From Nocardia vinacea (GTDB lineage: Bacteria; Actinomycetota; Actinomycetes; Mycobacteriales; Mycobacteriaceae): a stretch of DNA of 64,000 nucleotides. Shown here piece by piece: positions 18,437 through 28,291 of the stretch. The stretch lies in the NCBI RefSeq assembly GCF_035920345.1, contig NZ_CP109149.1, forward strand, positions 6,324,001 to 6,388,000. Direction: 5' to 3'. A model generated the notes under the pieces. It searched no databases and had not been told where the DNA came from. It was given only the letters and a program-made list of their open reading frames with translations. The position numbers and the translations under genes are program-made. How positions within the stretch are numbered: position 1 is the first letter of the stretch; each line of letters opens with the position of its first letter.

Positions 18437-19885
18437 TCAGGACACCCGAGCAGCATCAACAGTAACCTCTTCCGTCTCGACCACCGGAGCCCCGGCAAAC
18501 CATGTCGCATGAAATGCCGCGGCCATAGCGGCCAGCAGCGCAAGCACAACCGTCCCGGCGAGCACCGGATACTCGGCCATCGAAACCGCCAGATAGCGGA
18601 ACGAGAGCAACAGCGCGCCGAGGATCACCACACCGAACAGCACCAGACGCACCCGGAACCAGCCCCAACCACGCTCAGGATCGCGCAGCGCGGATTCGAC
18701 AGTCAGGCACAGCACCGCACCGGCGACCAGATCGACGCCGTAGTGGTAGCCGAAGCCCAGCGTCGCGGTCAGCGTGGCGGCCAACCAGAACGCACCGAGG
18801 CAGCGCAGCCACAGCGGAGCCTGCGAGCCGTCCGTGTCCCGGCGGGTGTGCAGGAAGACCGACAGCGCCCAAGCCGTGTGCATGGAGGGCACGCAGTTGC
18901 GTGGCGTGAAGGAGTCGAAGGACAGCGGCGTCGGATTGCGATCGATCGGCGGGACGAAATCGGGCCAGAAGTTGCCCACCTGCATGCCGTGGCCATCCGC
19001 ACCGTAGCCGAACATCGGGCCGACCACCGGGAAGATCACGTAGATGACCGGACCGATCAGTCCGAGCACCAGGAAGGTTCGCACCAGATAGTGGGTCGGC
19101 CACACCCCACTCGATACCACCCGGCGCAGCTGCCACACCGCGACGACAATCGCCGCCACCGGCAGTTCGATATAGACCCAGTGCAGCACCGCATAGACCA
19201 CCGGTCCGAGCGCATCCACCACGCGGCCCATCACCCAGGACGGATCGCCGAGCGCATGGTCGGCCAGCGCCACATAGACGTCATAGACCTGCGGCCGACT
19301 GACGACCGTAATGTGCAGCCACACATCACCGACCTTGGTGGCCAGCACCAGCAATGCGCCCAGCGCGGCGGCGTGCAGCGCATTGCGTCGCTCCACCCCG
19401 CTCCAGCGGAATCCGGCGACCAGCGCCAGACCGGTGAGCACGAGCGTCGGCCCATTGCCGATGGCGAACGACTCGCCGCTCAGCACCCGAATACTCGCCC
19501 ACACCACGTCGATACCCGCCGCGATGCCGACCGCGATCATCCTGCGGCGCTTGGAGATTCCGACCAGCGCCAGGATGAGTCCGGCCCACGACACGGACAT
19601 GGACTTAGGTGTGCCGACATAGTCGTGCCACAGACTGCCGAGCGGCCCCTCGAAATCGTGCCCGATCGAACCCACCTGTAGGGCGACGAGCAGCACCGGA
19701 ACCGCCGCGATCGCGGCCGCCGTCCAGATCCGCGAACGCGGCACGCGCACCCGCTCAGTATTCGATTTGCGGCGCTCCCGGGTCCCTCCGTGGTTACGCT
19801 CCGCTACCGCCTCCGGGCCCGTCGCTCGCGCCGCGGAGACGCTGCCACCCTTTGGACTCGGATCTTCGACAAGCACGTCGACCAT
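18437..19885 (-). CDS. PAP2-superfamily membrane phosphatase or phosphotransferase
   Basis: 482 residues with about ten membrane segments. The signature lies in the second half: RNCVPSMHTAWALSVF, with the catalytic SMH, and GFGYHYGVDLVAG, with the second His. This pattern is closest to the PAP2_3/Aur1-like group, which acts on lipid phosphates or transfers inositol phosphate head groups. The N-terminal 45 residues are charged and cytoplasmic. The substrate is unknown; Actinobacteria use such enzymes in inositol phospholipid and cell-envelope metabolism. Confidence 0.82.
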   Translation of the reverse strand: MVDVLVEDPSPKGGSVSAARATGPEAVAERNHGGTRERRKSNTERVRVPRSRIWTAAAIAAVPVLLVALQVGSIGHDFEGPLGSLWHDYVGTPKSMSVSWAGLILALVGISKRRRMIAVGIAAGIDVVWASIRVLSGESFAIGNGPTLVLTGLALVAGFRWSGVERRNALHAAALGALLVLATKVGDVWLHITVVSRPQVYDVYVALADHALGDPSWVMGRVVDALGPVVYAVLHWVYIELPVAAIVVAVWQLRRVVSSGVWPTHYLVRTFLVLGLIGPVIYVIFPVVGPMFGYGADGHGMQVGNFWPDFVPPIDRNPTPLSFDSFTPRNCVPSMHTAWALSVFLHTRRDTDGSQAPLWLRCLGAFWLAATLTATLGFGYHYGVDLVAGAVLCLTVESALRDPERGWGWFRVRLVLFGVVILGALLLSFRYLAVSMAEYPVLAGTVVLALLAAMAAAFHATWFAGAPVVETEEVTVDAARVS

Positions 19886-19953
19886 AGTAAACGGCGAATG
19901 AACGCCATCCCCCTGACCAGCTGAACGTCAGCCGACCTTTCGACCAGGCAGAA

Positions 19954-21099
19954 CTACTGGTCCAACTCCTTGACCAGGGCATCGACCACCGCGACCAGAT
20001 CACCCTGGGTGCTCGCGGCCACTTTGCGCTGCCGCTGATAGGACGCGCCGCGCTGTGGGATCTCCGCCACCAGTGCGAGTTCGTCCGCACAACCGAGCCG
20101 CTTGGCGGTCGGCTCCAACCGCTGCAGCAGATCCATCAGATCGTCGGTGACCAACCGCTCATTGCTGTCGTCGTCCACGACGATGATCGCGTCGAGCCCG
20201 TAGCGGGCCGCGCGCCACTTGTTCTCCTGAACATGCCACGGCGGGATGGTCGGCAGCGTCTCGCCGTTCTCGAGGCGCTGATCGAGATCGACGATCAGGC
20301 AGTGGATGAGCGCGGCCATGGCCGCCAGCTCCGCGCGGGTCGAGATCCCATCGCAGACCCGCACCTCGATGGTGCCCCATTTCGGCGCGGGCCGGATATC
20401 CCAGTGCATGCCGCCGAGCTGTTCGAAGACCCCGGTCTTCATCTGGTCGTGCACGAAATGCTCGAACTGGGACCAGTTTTCGAATTGGAACGGCAGACCG
20501 GCGGTGGGCAACTGCTGGAACATCAGCGTACGGTTGCTCGCATAGCCGGTATCCGAACCCGCCCACATCGGGGAGGACGCGGACAGCGACAGCAGATGCG
20601 GATACGACAACAGCAGCGAGTTCAGGATTGGAAAAACCTTCTCGCCGTGCGAAACTCCGACGTGCACGTGTACGCCCCAGATCATCATCTGGCGGCCCCA
20701 CCACTGCGTGCGATCGATCAACTCGTCGTAATGCGGTGAGCGCGTCAGCTGTTGGGCCGACCACTGGGCGAACGGATGGGTACCGGCACAGAACAAGTCG
20801 ACGCCGAGCGGATCGGCGGCACGGCGCACGATATCCATGGTGCCGCGCAGATCGTCGACCGCCTCGCCCACCGTGTTGTGCACACCGGTGACGAGCTCGA
20901 CCGTATTGCGCAGTAGTTCCTTGGTGACCTGCGGGGTTCCATCGTAGGCGTGTAGGTCACCGAGCGAATCGAATACGGCCGCAGCGGTATTCGACAGATC
21001 GCGGGTCACCTTGTCGACGAGCGCGATCTCCCATTCGATACCGATGGTCGGCCGGGGCGACCCGGGGAAGGGAACCCGCGCGATTGCTGTCCCGGCCAT
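19954..21099 (-). CDS. YbdK-type carboxylate-amine ligase (glutamate-cysteine ligase family 2)
   Basis: 381 residues. N-terminal GIEWEIALVD and the metal/ATP site patterns HVHVGVSHGEKV and PAPKWGTIEVRVCDG define the GCS2 family. Biochemically, YbdK shows weak glutamate-cysteine ligase activity; actinobacterial members are poorly defined. M. tuberculosis Rv0433 is the apparent counterpart, also next to sodC. The stop-to-start gap to sodC is 13 bases. Confidence 0.9.
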   Translation of the reverse strand: MAGTAIARVPFPGSPRPTIGIEWEIALVDKVTRDLSNTAAAVFDSLGDLHAYDGTPQVTKELLRNTVELVTGVHNTVGEAVDDLRGTMDIVRRAADPLGVDLFCAGTHPFAQWSAQQLTRSPHYDELIDRTQWWGRQMMIWGVHVHVGVSHGEKVFPILNSLLLSYPHLLSLSASSPMWAGSDTGYASNRTLMFQQLPTAGLPFQFENWSQFEHFVHDQMKTGVFEQLGGMHWDIRPAPKWGTIEVRVCDGISTRAELAAMAALIHCLIVDLDQRLENGETLPTIPPWHVQENKWRAARYGLDAIIVVDDDSNERLVTDDLMDLLQRLEPTAKRLGCADELALVAEIPQRGASYQRQRKVAASTQGDLVAVVDALVKELDQ

Positions 21100-21112
21100 A
21101 TCGGTGACCTTG

Positions 21113-21799
21113 CTACTGGATTACACCGCAGGCGATGCGACCGCCAGCGTCGCCCGTCGCCAGTGTGGTGTCGTCCGGACCGGCAACGCCGTCGGCGCGG
21201 ACATAACGGTTGGGGATATTGCCGAAGTTGTCGGCGTCGGCGTGGATCATCAGGGCCTTGCCCTTGAGGTCCTCGAGCGTCACCGCATCGGTGGTGGTGA
21301 CCAGCTTGGCCGAACCGTCGGCACGGACCTCGAGCGAGGTCAGGTCGCCGCTGGCCGGATGGGCGTTGGCGCTGCCGACCTGCAGGTGGCCGCCGGCCGA
21401 CAGGAAGTCACCCGCGGGTCCGCCGGTGGGCGCGACCGAGTTGGGCTCGCACTTGCCGACCTGGTGGACGTGCAGGCCGTGGAAGCCGGGACGCAGGCCG
21501 TGCGCCTCGATGCTGACCTGGAGGTGGTTGCCGTCCTTGGTGATGTTCGCGACGGCGACCGAGGAACCTGCGGCGTCCTTGAGGTCGACTTTCACCCCGG
21601 GGTTGGCATTCGGCGCACCCGTCTCGGTGCCGGATTCGCCGGCCGACGGGGCGGACGTACCGGTCCACACGGGCGGCGTAGTTCCCTGGACGTCGCTCGA
21701 CTCCTGGCTGTTCGAGCAGGCGGCGAGCCCGAAGACCGCGACAGCGAGCACCGGGGTCACAGTCCGCCAGGACGGGCGACGAGTTGTGGACGGGGCCAT
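21113..21799 (-). CDS. sodC: Lipoprotein Cu/Zn superoxide dismutase
   Basis: 228 residues. A lipobox FGLAAC puts the lipidated Cys28 after the signal peptide; a Pro/Ser/Thr linker leads to the dismutase domain. Metal ligands are visible in GLHVHQVGKCE, SAGGHLQVG, NAHPASGDL and IHADADNFG; the disulfide pairs GKCE with the C-terminal IACGVIQ, and an Arg (GGRIACG) matches the substrate-guiding residue. Destroys superoxide outside the membrane. The synteny with Rv0432 supports the call. Confidence 0.95.
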   Translation of the reverse strand: MAPSTTRRPSWRTVTPVLAVAVFGLAACSNSQESSDVQGTTPPVWTGTSAPSAGESGTETGAPNANPGVKVDLKDAAGSSVAVANITKDGNHLQVSIEAHGLRPGFHGLHVHQVGKCEPNSVAPTGGPAGDFLSAGGHLQVGSANAHPASGDLTSLEVRADGSAKLVTTTDAVTLEDLKGKALMIHADADNFGNIPNRYVRADGVAGPDDTTLATGDAGGRIACGVIQ

Positions 21800-21811
21800 C
21801 GGGGGAACTCC

Positions 21812-21836
21812 TTTACGAGTACCGAGTTTACGAGTA
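21812..21836 (-). repeat. 10 bp direct repeat ahead of sodC
   Basis: On the sodC strand TACTCGTAAA occurs twice with a 15 bp period (21827-21836 and 21812-21821), the second copy merging with the AAAGGAG ribosome site. It may be a small duplication or a binding site. Confidence 0.6.
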
Positions 21837-21929
21837 AAGCTGGGTGGACACGTTCGTTACCGGACAAGATGATGCCACGCCCGCCGTGTCGCACCCGTTA
21901 CCGGGCCGTGTCGCGAGCCCCCGGACTGG

Positions 21930-22490
21930 TCAGTTGCCCGTGACAACTACCGTCACACCCGAACCCGACCCACCGGAGCGCAGCTCGGCGGTCGCGCCCA
22001 GTTCATCGGCTATGGCCAGTGCGGCTTCTTTCTCGCCGGGGTTATTGCCGTAGTACACAGTCGTATTCGTGAGATTGGGGCCGGGATAGTTGCCGACCTC
22101 GGCGACCGTCCAGCCGTTGGCGGTGAGCTCGCCCGCGGTGCGCGAGGCCAGTCCGACAATGTTGCTGTTGTTCAGAACATGTACCGGGACAGCGCGATTC
22201 GCCGTGGTAGTCGCGGGCGTCGTCGTGCTGGTCGACGGCTTCGTGGTGGCCGACGCCGAACTGGTCAGTGCCGCACTCGTGGTCTGCACCGGCGAGTTGG
22301 TCGTCGCGACCGCCGTGGTGGTGGCGGCCCGACTCGTTGTGCTCAAGGGATCACCCGCCCCCGAGGTATCGGAATCCGAACTCGATAACGACATCGCACC
22401 GAGCCCGGCGAAAACGATGGCCAGCGCGATCAACACCATCGCCAGCGCGCGCAACGGCGGCCCGCCGGAGGTGGGATTCGGGTTGCTCAC
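21930..22490 (-). CDS. LytR_C-domain envelope protein
   Basis: 186 residues: a short cytoplasmic start, one membrane helix (residues 14-36), a long Ser/Thr linker (40-100), and a C-terminal LytR_C domain ([20 protein letters not shown] ... [20 protein letters not shown]). The domain lies outside the membrane and is found in cell-wall proteins related to LCP ligases, here without the catalytic LCP part. M. tuberculosis Rv0431 has the same layout and place. Start GTG 22490. Confidence 0.86.
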   Translation of the reverse strand: MSNPNPTSGGPPLRALAMVLIALAIVFAGLGAMSLSSSDSDTSGAGDPLSTTSRAATTTAVATTNSPVQTTSAALTSSASATTKPSTSTTTPATTTANRAVPVHVLNNSNIVGLASRTAGELTANGWTVAEVGNYPGPNLTNTTVYYGNNPGEKEAALAIADELGATAELRSGGSGSGVTVVVTGN

Positions 22491-22557
22491 GCTAATGACC
22501 CTATCCGCAAACCGGCCCCTGTGGTCTTTGCGCAGGGTCCGCTTTTACAGCGGCGCG

Positions 22558-22905
22558 TCATACCTGGAAGCCGAGCCTCCGAGCGGCTCGCGCCTTCTGC
22601 CTACTCGCCCGCAGCCGACGCAACCGCTTCACCAGCATGGGATCGGCCGCCAGCGCCTCCGGCCGATCCACCACCGCATTGAGTACCTGGTAGTACCTGG
22701 TCGGCGACATGCCGAACAGTTCACGAATGGCCTCTTCTTTAGCCCCGGCGTATTTCCACCATTGCCGTTCGAAGGCCAGGATGTCGTGTTCGCGACGGCT
22801 GAGACCGTCACCGTCACCATCGACCTGCTCGGCTGCCGTGACATCTTCGCTCGCAGAAGGGCCGTCCTGGATCGCGGACAGATTCCGAGCCGCTGCGCCG
22901 TCCAT
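22558..22905 (-). CDS. DUF3263 helix-turn-helix-like protein
   Basis: 115 residues. The conserved region is in the second half ([20 protein letters not shown], then [20 protein letters not shown]), which looks like a sigma-70-region-4 or HTH-like fold. ATG 22905 is preferred over GTG 22929 because AGGGAG lies just in front. Counterpart of Rv0430, whose role is unknown. It is divergent from def. Confidence 0.85.
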   Translation of the reverse strand: MDGAAARNLSAIQDGPSASEDVTAAEQVDGDGDGLSRREHDILAFERQWWKYAGAKEEAIRELFGMSPTRYYQVLNAVVDRPEALAADPMLVKRLRRLRASRQKARAARRLGFQV

Positions 22906-23091
22906 CTTGCTCCCTCGCCAAGTGACCACCAGACGAAAATGATGCTTGTACGTCGCGGATCATTCAACCACGGGCCGCGGGATTGCCCCAGTACTGCCGC
23001 GGCGTGTTCGCTACCCGCCGGTAGCGAGTCGCGACCACCCGCGATCGCGGCGGCTGCGACCCGCGCGAGCCCATCGGCAATAATTGCCCCC

Positions 23092-23682
23092 ATGGCAATC
23101 CTCCCCATCGTGATCGTCGGTGACCCGGTTCTGCACAATCCGACCGAGCAGGTCACCCAGACGCCGGAGGAACTGGCCGAGCTGATCGCGGATATGTACG
23201 AGACGCTCGATGCCGCCAACGGCGTCGGACTGGCCGCGAACCAGGTCGGCGTGCCGCTGCGACTGTTTGTCTACGACTGCCCGGATGTCGGCGCCAACGG
23301 TTCGGCCGTGCGGCGCAAGGGCGCGGTGATCAATCCGGTGCTGGAGACCTCGGAGATTCCGGAGACCATGCCGGATCCCGATGACAATGACGAGGGCTGC
23401 CTGTCGGTGCCCGGTGAGCAGTTCCCCACCGGTCGCGCCGAATGGGCCCGCGTCACCGGAACCGACGAGCACGGGGAACCGGTCGAGATCGAGGGCAAGG
23501 GTTTCTTCGCCCGCATGCTGCAGCACGAGGTCGGACATCTCGACGGATTCCTCTATGTAGATGTGCTGGTCGGCCGCAATGCCCGCGCGGCCAAGAAGGC
23601 GATCAAGCGGAACGGTTGGGGCACACCGGGACTCAGCTGGATTCCGGGTACCGTGCCCGACCCGTTCGGACACGATGACTGA
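23092..23682 (+). CDS. def: Peptide deformylase
   Basis: Removes the N-formyl group from new proteins; 196 residues. All three motifs are present: [18 protein letters not shown] and QHEVGHLDG, supplying the Cys and two His metal ligands and the catalytic Glu. Start ATG 23092 lies close to the [15 protein letters not shown] conserved N-terminus. It overlaps the following GNAT gene. Confidence 0.96.
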   Translation: MAILPIVIVGDPVLHNPTEQVTQTPEELAELIADMYETLDAANGVGLAANQVGVPLRLFVYDCPDVGANGSAVRRKGAVINPVLETSEIPETMPDPDDNDEGCLSVPGEQFPTGRAEWARVTGTDEHGEPVEIEGKGFFARMLQHEVGHLDGFLYVDVLVGRNARAAKKAIKRNGWGTPGLSWIPGTVPDPFGHDD

Positions 23683-24673
23683 TCCTGCGGCACAACCGGG
23701 TGATTCGATATTGCCCGATATCCAGCTAGGTCGTCGCGTGGTGCTGCGGTATCGGTTGCCTGCGGGTTATCCCCAGTCACTCACAGATGTGATCGGCGAA
23801 CTGGTTTCGCTGGATCCGCCTACCGTGCGGGCCGCGAACGGGCAGGTCGTCGCGGTCGCGGTGGATCGGGTGGTCGCGATGAAAGCGTTGGGGCCGAGGC
23901 CGATTCGCACCAGGGAGATTCGGGCGCTGGAGGCCGCGGCGGCCTACGGCTGGCCCGGTATCGAACAGGGTTGGATCGACGGCTGGCTGCTGCGCGCCGG
24001 AAACGGCTACACCAACCGCGCCAATTCCGCTGTGCCGCTTGGCAGCTCGGACGGTCCGGCGGCGCTGGGCGCGGATACGCTGCAGCGGATCGGCGAGTGG
24101 TATACCGCGCACGGGCTGCCGGTGCAGATCGCGCTGCCGGATCGTCTCGCGTCGCTGCCGCCGGGCTGGCGGAGTTGGCGGGAAACCCAGCTGCTGGCGA
24201 TCGATATCGAGAATTTCGTACTGCCGCAGGGGCCACGAATGGTGCGCATCGTGCCCGCACCCGATTACGCCTGGCTGTCGATGCACCGATACAGCGGCGA
24301 AGATCCTGCGACACAGCCTGTTTCGACGCCGCCGGTGGTGCAGGTGCTGACGGCCGTGCACGACGGCGAAGTGGGTTTCGCCTCGCTCGGATTGCCGCAG
24401 CCCATCGCGATCGGCCGCGGCGCATTCACCACCGCACCGGACGGCCGCCGCTGGATCGGCCTGACCTGCGTCGCGGTGGCGGCCGAGCACCGCAGGCACG
24501 GACTGGGTTCGCTGATCTGCGCGGAGCTGATCCGTTGGGGCGCCGACCGCGGCGCCACCCACGCCTACCTCCAGGTCGAGGCCGAAAATACCGGGGCCAT
24601 AGCGATGTATCACGAGTTGGGCTTCCTCGACCACCACACCTACCGCTATGCCGCGCCGGACGGCTCTCGCTGA
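23675..24673 (+). CDS. GNAT-family N-acetyltransferase
   Basis: 332 residues. The C-terminal GNAT domain shows the acetyl-CoA loop [11 protein letters not shown] and the family end [21 protein letters not shown]. The N-terminal 150 residues include a small beta domain ([12 protein letters not shown]) and a degenerate repeat typical of the Rv0428c group. The substrate is unknown. ATG 23675 overlaps def by 8 bases, so expression is probably coupled; xthA follows 54 bases later. Confidence 0.87.
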   Translation: MTDPAAQPGDSILPDIQLGRRVVLRYRLPAGYPQSLTDVIGELVSLDPPTVRAANGQVVAVAVDRVVAMKALGPRPIRTREIRALEAAAAYGWPGIEQGWIDGWLLRAGNGYTNRANSAVPLGSSDGPAALGADTLQRIGEWYTAHGLPVQIALPDRLASLPPGWRSWRETQLLAIDIENFVLPQGPRMVRIVPAPDYAWLSMHRYSGEDPATQPVSTPPVVQVLTAVHDGEVGFASLGLPQPIAIGRGAFTTAPDGRRWIGLTCVAVAAEHRRHGLGSLICAELIRWGADRGATHAYLQVEAENTGAIAMYHELGFLDHHTYRYAAPDGSR

Positions 24674-24727
24674 ACCTACGGTCCTGCGGTACAACAGATC
24701 TATAGCCCATTGCGAAGGAAGGCATCC

Positions 24728-25543
24728 GTGCGTCTCGCGACCTGGAACGTCAATTCGATCCGCTCCCGCCTCGACCGGGTCGCGGACTTCCTCGACCGCC
24801 AGGACATCGATGTGCTCGCGATGCAGGAGACCAAATGCCGCGACGACCAGTTCCCGTTCGAGCGCTTCGACGAGCTCGGCTATGAAGTCGCCCACATCGG
24901 GCTGAACCAGTGGAACGGCGTCGCCATCGCCTCTCGCATCGGCCTCGACGATGTGGAAGCCGCGTTCCCGGACCAGCCCGGCTTCGACAAGGATGCGGCC
25001 GAATCGCTGATCAGCACCCCGATCGTGGAATCGCGCGCACTCGGTGCGACCTGCGGCGGCGTCCGGGTGTGGAGCCTCTACGTCCCCAACGGCCGCACCC
25101 TGCACGACCCGCACTACACCTACAAACTGGAATGGCTTGCCGCCTTGCGCGCCAACGGCGCCCAGTGGCTCGCCGCGCATCCGGAGGCGCAGATCGCCCT
25201 GGTCGGCGACTGGAATATCGCCCCGACCGACGACGATGTCTGGTCCGTCGAATTCTTCGCCGACAAAACCCACACCTCCCAACCCGAACGCGACGCCTTC
25301 AACGCCATCGTCGAAACCGGCTTCGCCGACGTCATGCGCCCCTACGCCCCCGGCCCCGGCGTCTACACCTACTGGGACTACACCCAACTGCGCTTCCCCC
25401 GAAAAGAAGGCATGCGCATCGATTTCATCCTCGCCTCCCCCGCACTCGCCGCCCGCACCAAAGACGCGATGGTCGATCGTGAGGAACGAAAAGGCAAGAG
25501 CCCGAGCGACCACGCCCCCGTAATCGCCGAATTCACCGACTGA
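24728..25543 (+). CDS. xthA: Exodeoxyribonuclease III (AP endonuclease)
   Basis: 271 residues. Catalytic motifs: NVNSIRSR, MQETKC (metal-binding Glu), GDWNIAP, YTYWDY and the terminal SDHAPV. Cleaves DNA at abasic sites in base-excision repair. GTG 24728 follows GAAGGAAGG; a start six codons upstream lacks such a site. The last third is distinctly C-rich. Confidence 0.94.
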   Translation: MRLATWNVNSIRSRLDRVADFLDRQDIDVLAMQETKCRDDQFPFERFDELGYEVAHIGLNQWNGVAIASRIGLDDVEAAFPDQPGFDKDAAESLISTPIVESRALGATCGGVRVWSLYVPNGRTLHDPHYTYKLEWLAALRANGAQWLAAHPEAQIALVGDWNIAPTDDDVWSVEFFADKTHTSQPERDAFNAIVETGFADVMRPYAPGPGVYTYWDYTQLRFPRKEGMRIDFILASPALAARTKDAMVDREERKGKSPSDHAPVIAEFTD

Positions 25544-25558
25544 TCGCTGACGCCGATC

Positions 25559-25816
25559 TCATTCGTAGTGGAAGCGGCAGGCGACAATCTTGGCCGTATC
25601 ATCTTCGATCACATACACAATGCGATGCTCGGTTGTGATGCGACGTGACCAGAACCCAGCGAGGTTCTGCCGCAATGGTTCCGGCTTACCTATGCCGTCG
25701 TAGCCGTTGCGGGTAATGTCCTCGATCAGTCTGTTGATTCGCCTCAGCGTTGCCTTGTCGTTGGCCTGCCACCAGAGGTAGTCGGCCCAGGCATCAGGCG
25801 TGAACAAGATCTTCAC
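25559..25816 (-). CDS. yoeB: YoeB/Txe-family toxin
   Basis: 85 residues, the usual size. Conserved YoeB features: WADYLWWQ, the helix RINRLIEDI, GIGKPEPL, the basic active-site region FWSRRITTEHRIVY and the C-terminal FHY(E). YoeB cleaves mRNA at the ribosome. ATG overlaps the antitoxin stop by 4 bases. Activity has not been shown here, but key residues (Glu, Arg, His, Tyr) are present. Confidence 0.93.
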   Translation of the reverse strand: MKILFTPDAWADYLWWQANDKATLRRINRLIEDITRNGYDGIGKPEPLRQNLAGFWSRRITTEHRIVYVIEDDTAKIVACRFHYE

Positions 25817-26085
25817 TCCGCGCCCTCGTCGTCGGTTTCGACGAGTTCATGGTGTTCGGTTTCGCCAGCCCGTAACTGCTCGATGGATCGCTCCAGATGA
25901 CGCGCGTTGGCCGGTGATCCAAGCAGGTATGCGGTTTCCTTCAGCGACTGGTACTCACGCAGCGAAATCACGACTGCAGACTCGCGTCCCGCACGGGTGA
26001 TGACGACCTCTTCCAGGTCTTCGGTAGCCGAATCCAGGACAGAAGCCAGATTGGCGCGAGCCTCGGTGATGGAGATAGGTCGCAT
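25813..26085 (-). CDS. yefM: YefM/Phd-family antitoxin
   Basis: 90 residues. The N-terminal DNA-binding domain starts RPISITEARANLASVLD and continues to VVISLREYQSL; the acidic, unstructured C-terminus binds the toxin. ATG 26085 has GAGG upstream. Likely represses its own promoter in the 145 bases before it. Confidence 0.92.
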   Translation of the reverse strand: MRPISITEARANLASVLDSATEDLEEVVITRAGRESAVVISLREYQSLKETAYLLGSPANARHLERSIEQLRAGETEHHELVETDDEGAE

Positions 26086-26230
26086 AACGGTCCTCTCGAA
26101 CGTCGTAGTTCCAATGTACTGCATCATGTACATAAAGGCTCGAGCTGCGCCCCTTACGCACGATCGACTGGTGGATGCCGCGGCGCCAGGGGCGGTGTTG
26201 CCGTCACGGGACGGATCCCGAGGGGGCAAG

Positions 26231-28153
26231 CTAGGGGTTCATCTCGTAGCTGCCAGCGTGGGCTCGGGCTTGGGCGAGTACCTGATCGAAACGGGAGCGC
26301 GAAAAAATCGGGCGGCGGACGAGGTCTAGCGCGCGGGTCTGCTGGGCTTTGGTCGCGGCGGGCTTGGTGTGCAGAGTCAGTGCGTTCTTGGAGAATTCGC
26401 GGACGAAGACGTCGAAGATCTGGTCGAGCACATCCGTTGTGGTGCCCTCGATTTCGGCCTGCTCCAGGATCAGCTGGGCATAGGGCACCGCAGTGAACAG
26501 TTCGCCCAAGGCGAAGAGGAAATCGACGTCGCGCTGTTGTGCCGCGGTCGGCGAGGCGGCGGCCAGCAGTGTCTGGAAGGCGAGGGCCTGCTCGAGGAAG
26601 AGCGCGACATTCGGCACGTGCGCGAACTTTTCGAAGACCGGTCGCCAGTCACGGAAGCGGATTCGGCCGAGACCGCTGCTCGGGCCCTGCCGGAACAGGA
26701 ATTCGTCATCGGCGGCGTCGCGGCGCGTCGGCACGGGATCGTAACTGGCACCGGCCAATTCGGCGCGCAGTTTGGGTACCGCCGCACCCGCGCGCGGGGT
26801 GAGCTTTCGGCTCGACCAGCTCAGCGCACCGGAAACCGCCCGAACCGTCCCCTTCGGCGCGACACCCGCGCCGGGCAGGTAACGCAGCGCGGCCAATCCG
26901 GCATCGGCGGGATGGAACATGTAGTTGGCCATGAATTTCAGCGACAGCGCCATATTCACGTGCACCGTGCCTTCGAGCCGCGGCAGTCCGAAGAGCCCGA
27001 GCATCGCCATCGGGAAGTACATGTCGTTTTCGAAACCGCGGGCCGCGATCACATCCGCGAGATCCTCGGTGATCCGCTGCCCCTGCCGGGTCACGGTCAT
27101 TTTCTCGATCGCATTGAACAGCAGGTAGCGGCGGTCGTTCGGGGATGCGGAACGCATGTAGTCGATGGCGCGCTCGCTGTAGAGCTTCATGCCGAGCAGC
27201 CGCGCGTAGGAATCGGTCAGCAGCGATTGCACCTGAGGGAACTCGGTTACCCGGTGCCCGAACAGGATTCGGTTCTCGGCGTGGGTAATCGCCTCATAGA
27301 AGGCGTGTTCACAGGCGCCGACCGCACCGAATCCGAGATTGAACTTGCCGACATTGACCGTATTCATCGCGGCGTGGAAAGCATCCTCGCCGCGATGCAG
27401 GATGTCCTCTTCTGCAACCGGATACTTCTCCAGATCGAAGGCCGCCACATACATTTGGCTGTCGACGACATTGCGGCGCAACTTATAGTTCTTGTGTTTG
27501 CTGTCCGCGACGAAGAACAGATAGCCCTCGTAATCCTCCTGCGTCGGCTTGCTTTCCAGCGCCTTCGCGCTGTCGATGATGGGTTTGTCGGCCCGGCGAC
27601 CGAATACCGACACCATCCCCGCCAGATTTCCGTTGCCGATGTAATGCTTACTACCGGAAGCGGTGTAGCCGCCGCCACGCTTGGGCGTGAGCACCATATC
27701 GGTGGAGTAGACGTCCGCGCCGTGCTCCTTCTCGGAGAGTCCGAAGGCGAAGATCTCACCGGAATCCAGCAGCGCGGCGGCCTTCTGCTTGGCGGCCTTG
27801 TTCTCGCTCTGCCAGATCGGGCCGAGCCCCAGAATGGTGACCTGCCAGACGTACCAGTAGGACATGCCATAGAAGCCGAGGATCTTGCTCATCATCGCGA
27901 TCCGGCCGGTATCCCAGCGCTTGTTCGGATCGCCATTGGCCTCGGCCGCCGGGGTGAGAAAGGTGGCGAAGACCCGCTCCCGCTTCACGAAATCGAGGAA
28001 GTCGGCGTACCAGATCCGCTCCCGATCGTCGTGCTTCAGCGCCGCCTTACCCCTGGCCTCGAACCACTCCACGGTGGCGCGCAGGAGCCTGCGGGTCTCC
28101 GCATCGAACTCGGCGAATTCGCAGGTCTTCGGGTTGAACAGGGTTTCGGTCAT
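26231..28153 (-). CDS. Large acyl-CoA dehydrogenase family protein
   Basis: 640 residues, longer than the usual 380-400, closer to the acyl-CoA-oxidase-like long dehydrogenases. Flavin- and substrate-binding stretches include FGLSEKEHGADVYSTDMVL and SGSKHYIGNGNLAGMV, then NVGKFNLGFGAVGACEHAFY; the extra C-terminal domain is helical. ATG 28153 follows GAGGAG. Probably catalyses alpha,beta-dehydrogenation in fatty-acid or sterol-like chain breakdown. Divergent from a TetR gene 138 bases away, which probably controls it. Confidence 0.87.
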   Translation of the reverse strand: MTETLFNPKTCEFAEFDAETRRLLRATVEWFEARGKAALKHDDRERIWYADFLDFVKRERVFATFLTPAAEANGDPNKRWDTGRIAMMSKILGFYGMSYWYVWQVTILGLGPIWQSENKAAKQKAAALLDSGEIFAFGLSEKEHGADVYSTDMVLTPKRGGGYTASGSKHYIGNGNLAGMVSVFGRRADKPIIDSAKALESKPTQEDYEGYLFFVADSKHKNYKLRRNVVDSQMYVAAFDLEKYPVAEEDILHRGEDAFHAAMNTVNVGKFNLGFGAVGACEHAFYEAITHAENRILFGHRVTEFPQVQSLLTDSYARLLGMKLYSERAIDYMRSASPNDRRYLLFNAIEKMTVTRQGQRITEDLADVIAARGFENDMYFPMAMLGLFGLPRLEGTVHVNMALSLKFMANYMFHPADAGLAALRYLPGAGVAPKGTVRAVSGALSWSSRKLTPRAGAAVPKLRAELAGASYDPVPTRRDAADDEFLFRQGPSSGLGRIRFRDWRPVFEKFAHVPNVALFLEQALAFQTLLAAASPTAAQQRDVDFLFALGELFTAVPYAQLILEQAEIEGTTTDVLDQIFDVFVREFSKNALTLHTKPAATKAQQTRALDLVRRPIFSRSRFDQVLAQARAHAGSYEMNP

Positions 28154-28291
28154 CGATGACTCCTCATTGATCCGGACATGCACCGGCCACTTCATTCGCG
28201 ACTGTAGCATTATTGTTCGTCGATGTAGGAATTCGATCTTCAGCCCCGGTACCAGGGCGAATCCGGTGAGTAACGCTGATACCTTGGTGCC

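Noticed and set aside
26369..28159. A 596-codon plus-strand frame across the acyl-CoA dehydrogenase
   Set aside because: Shadow frame; the dehydrogenase on the minus strand has clear motifs and a ribosome site.
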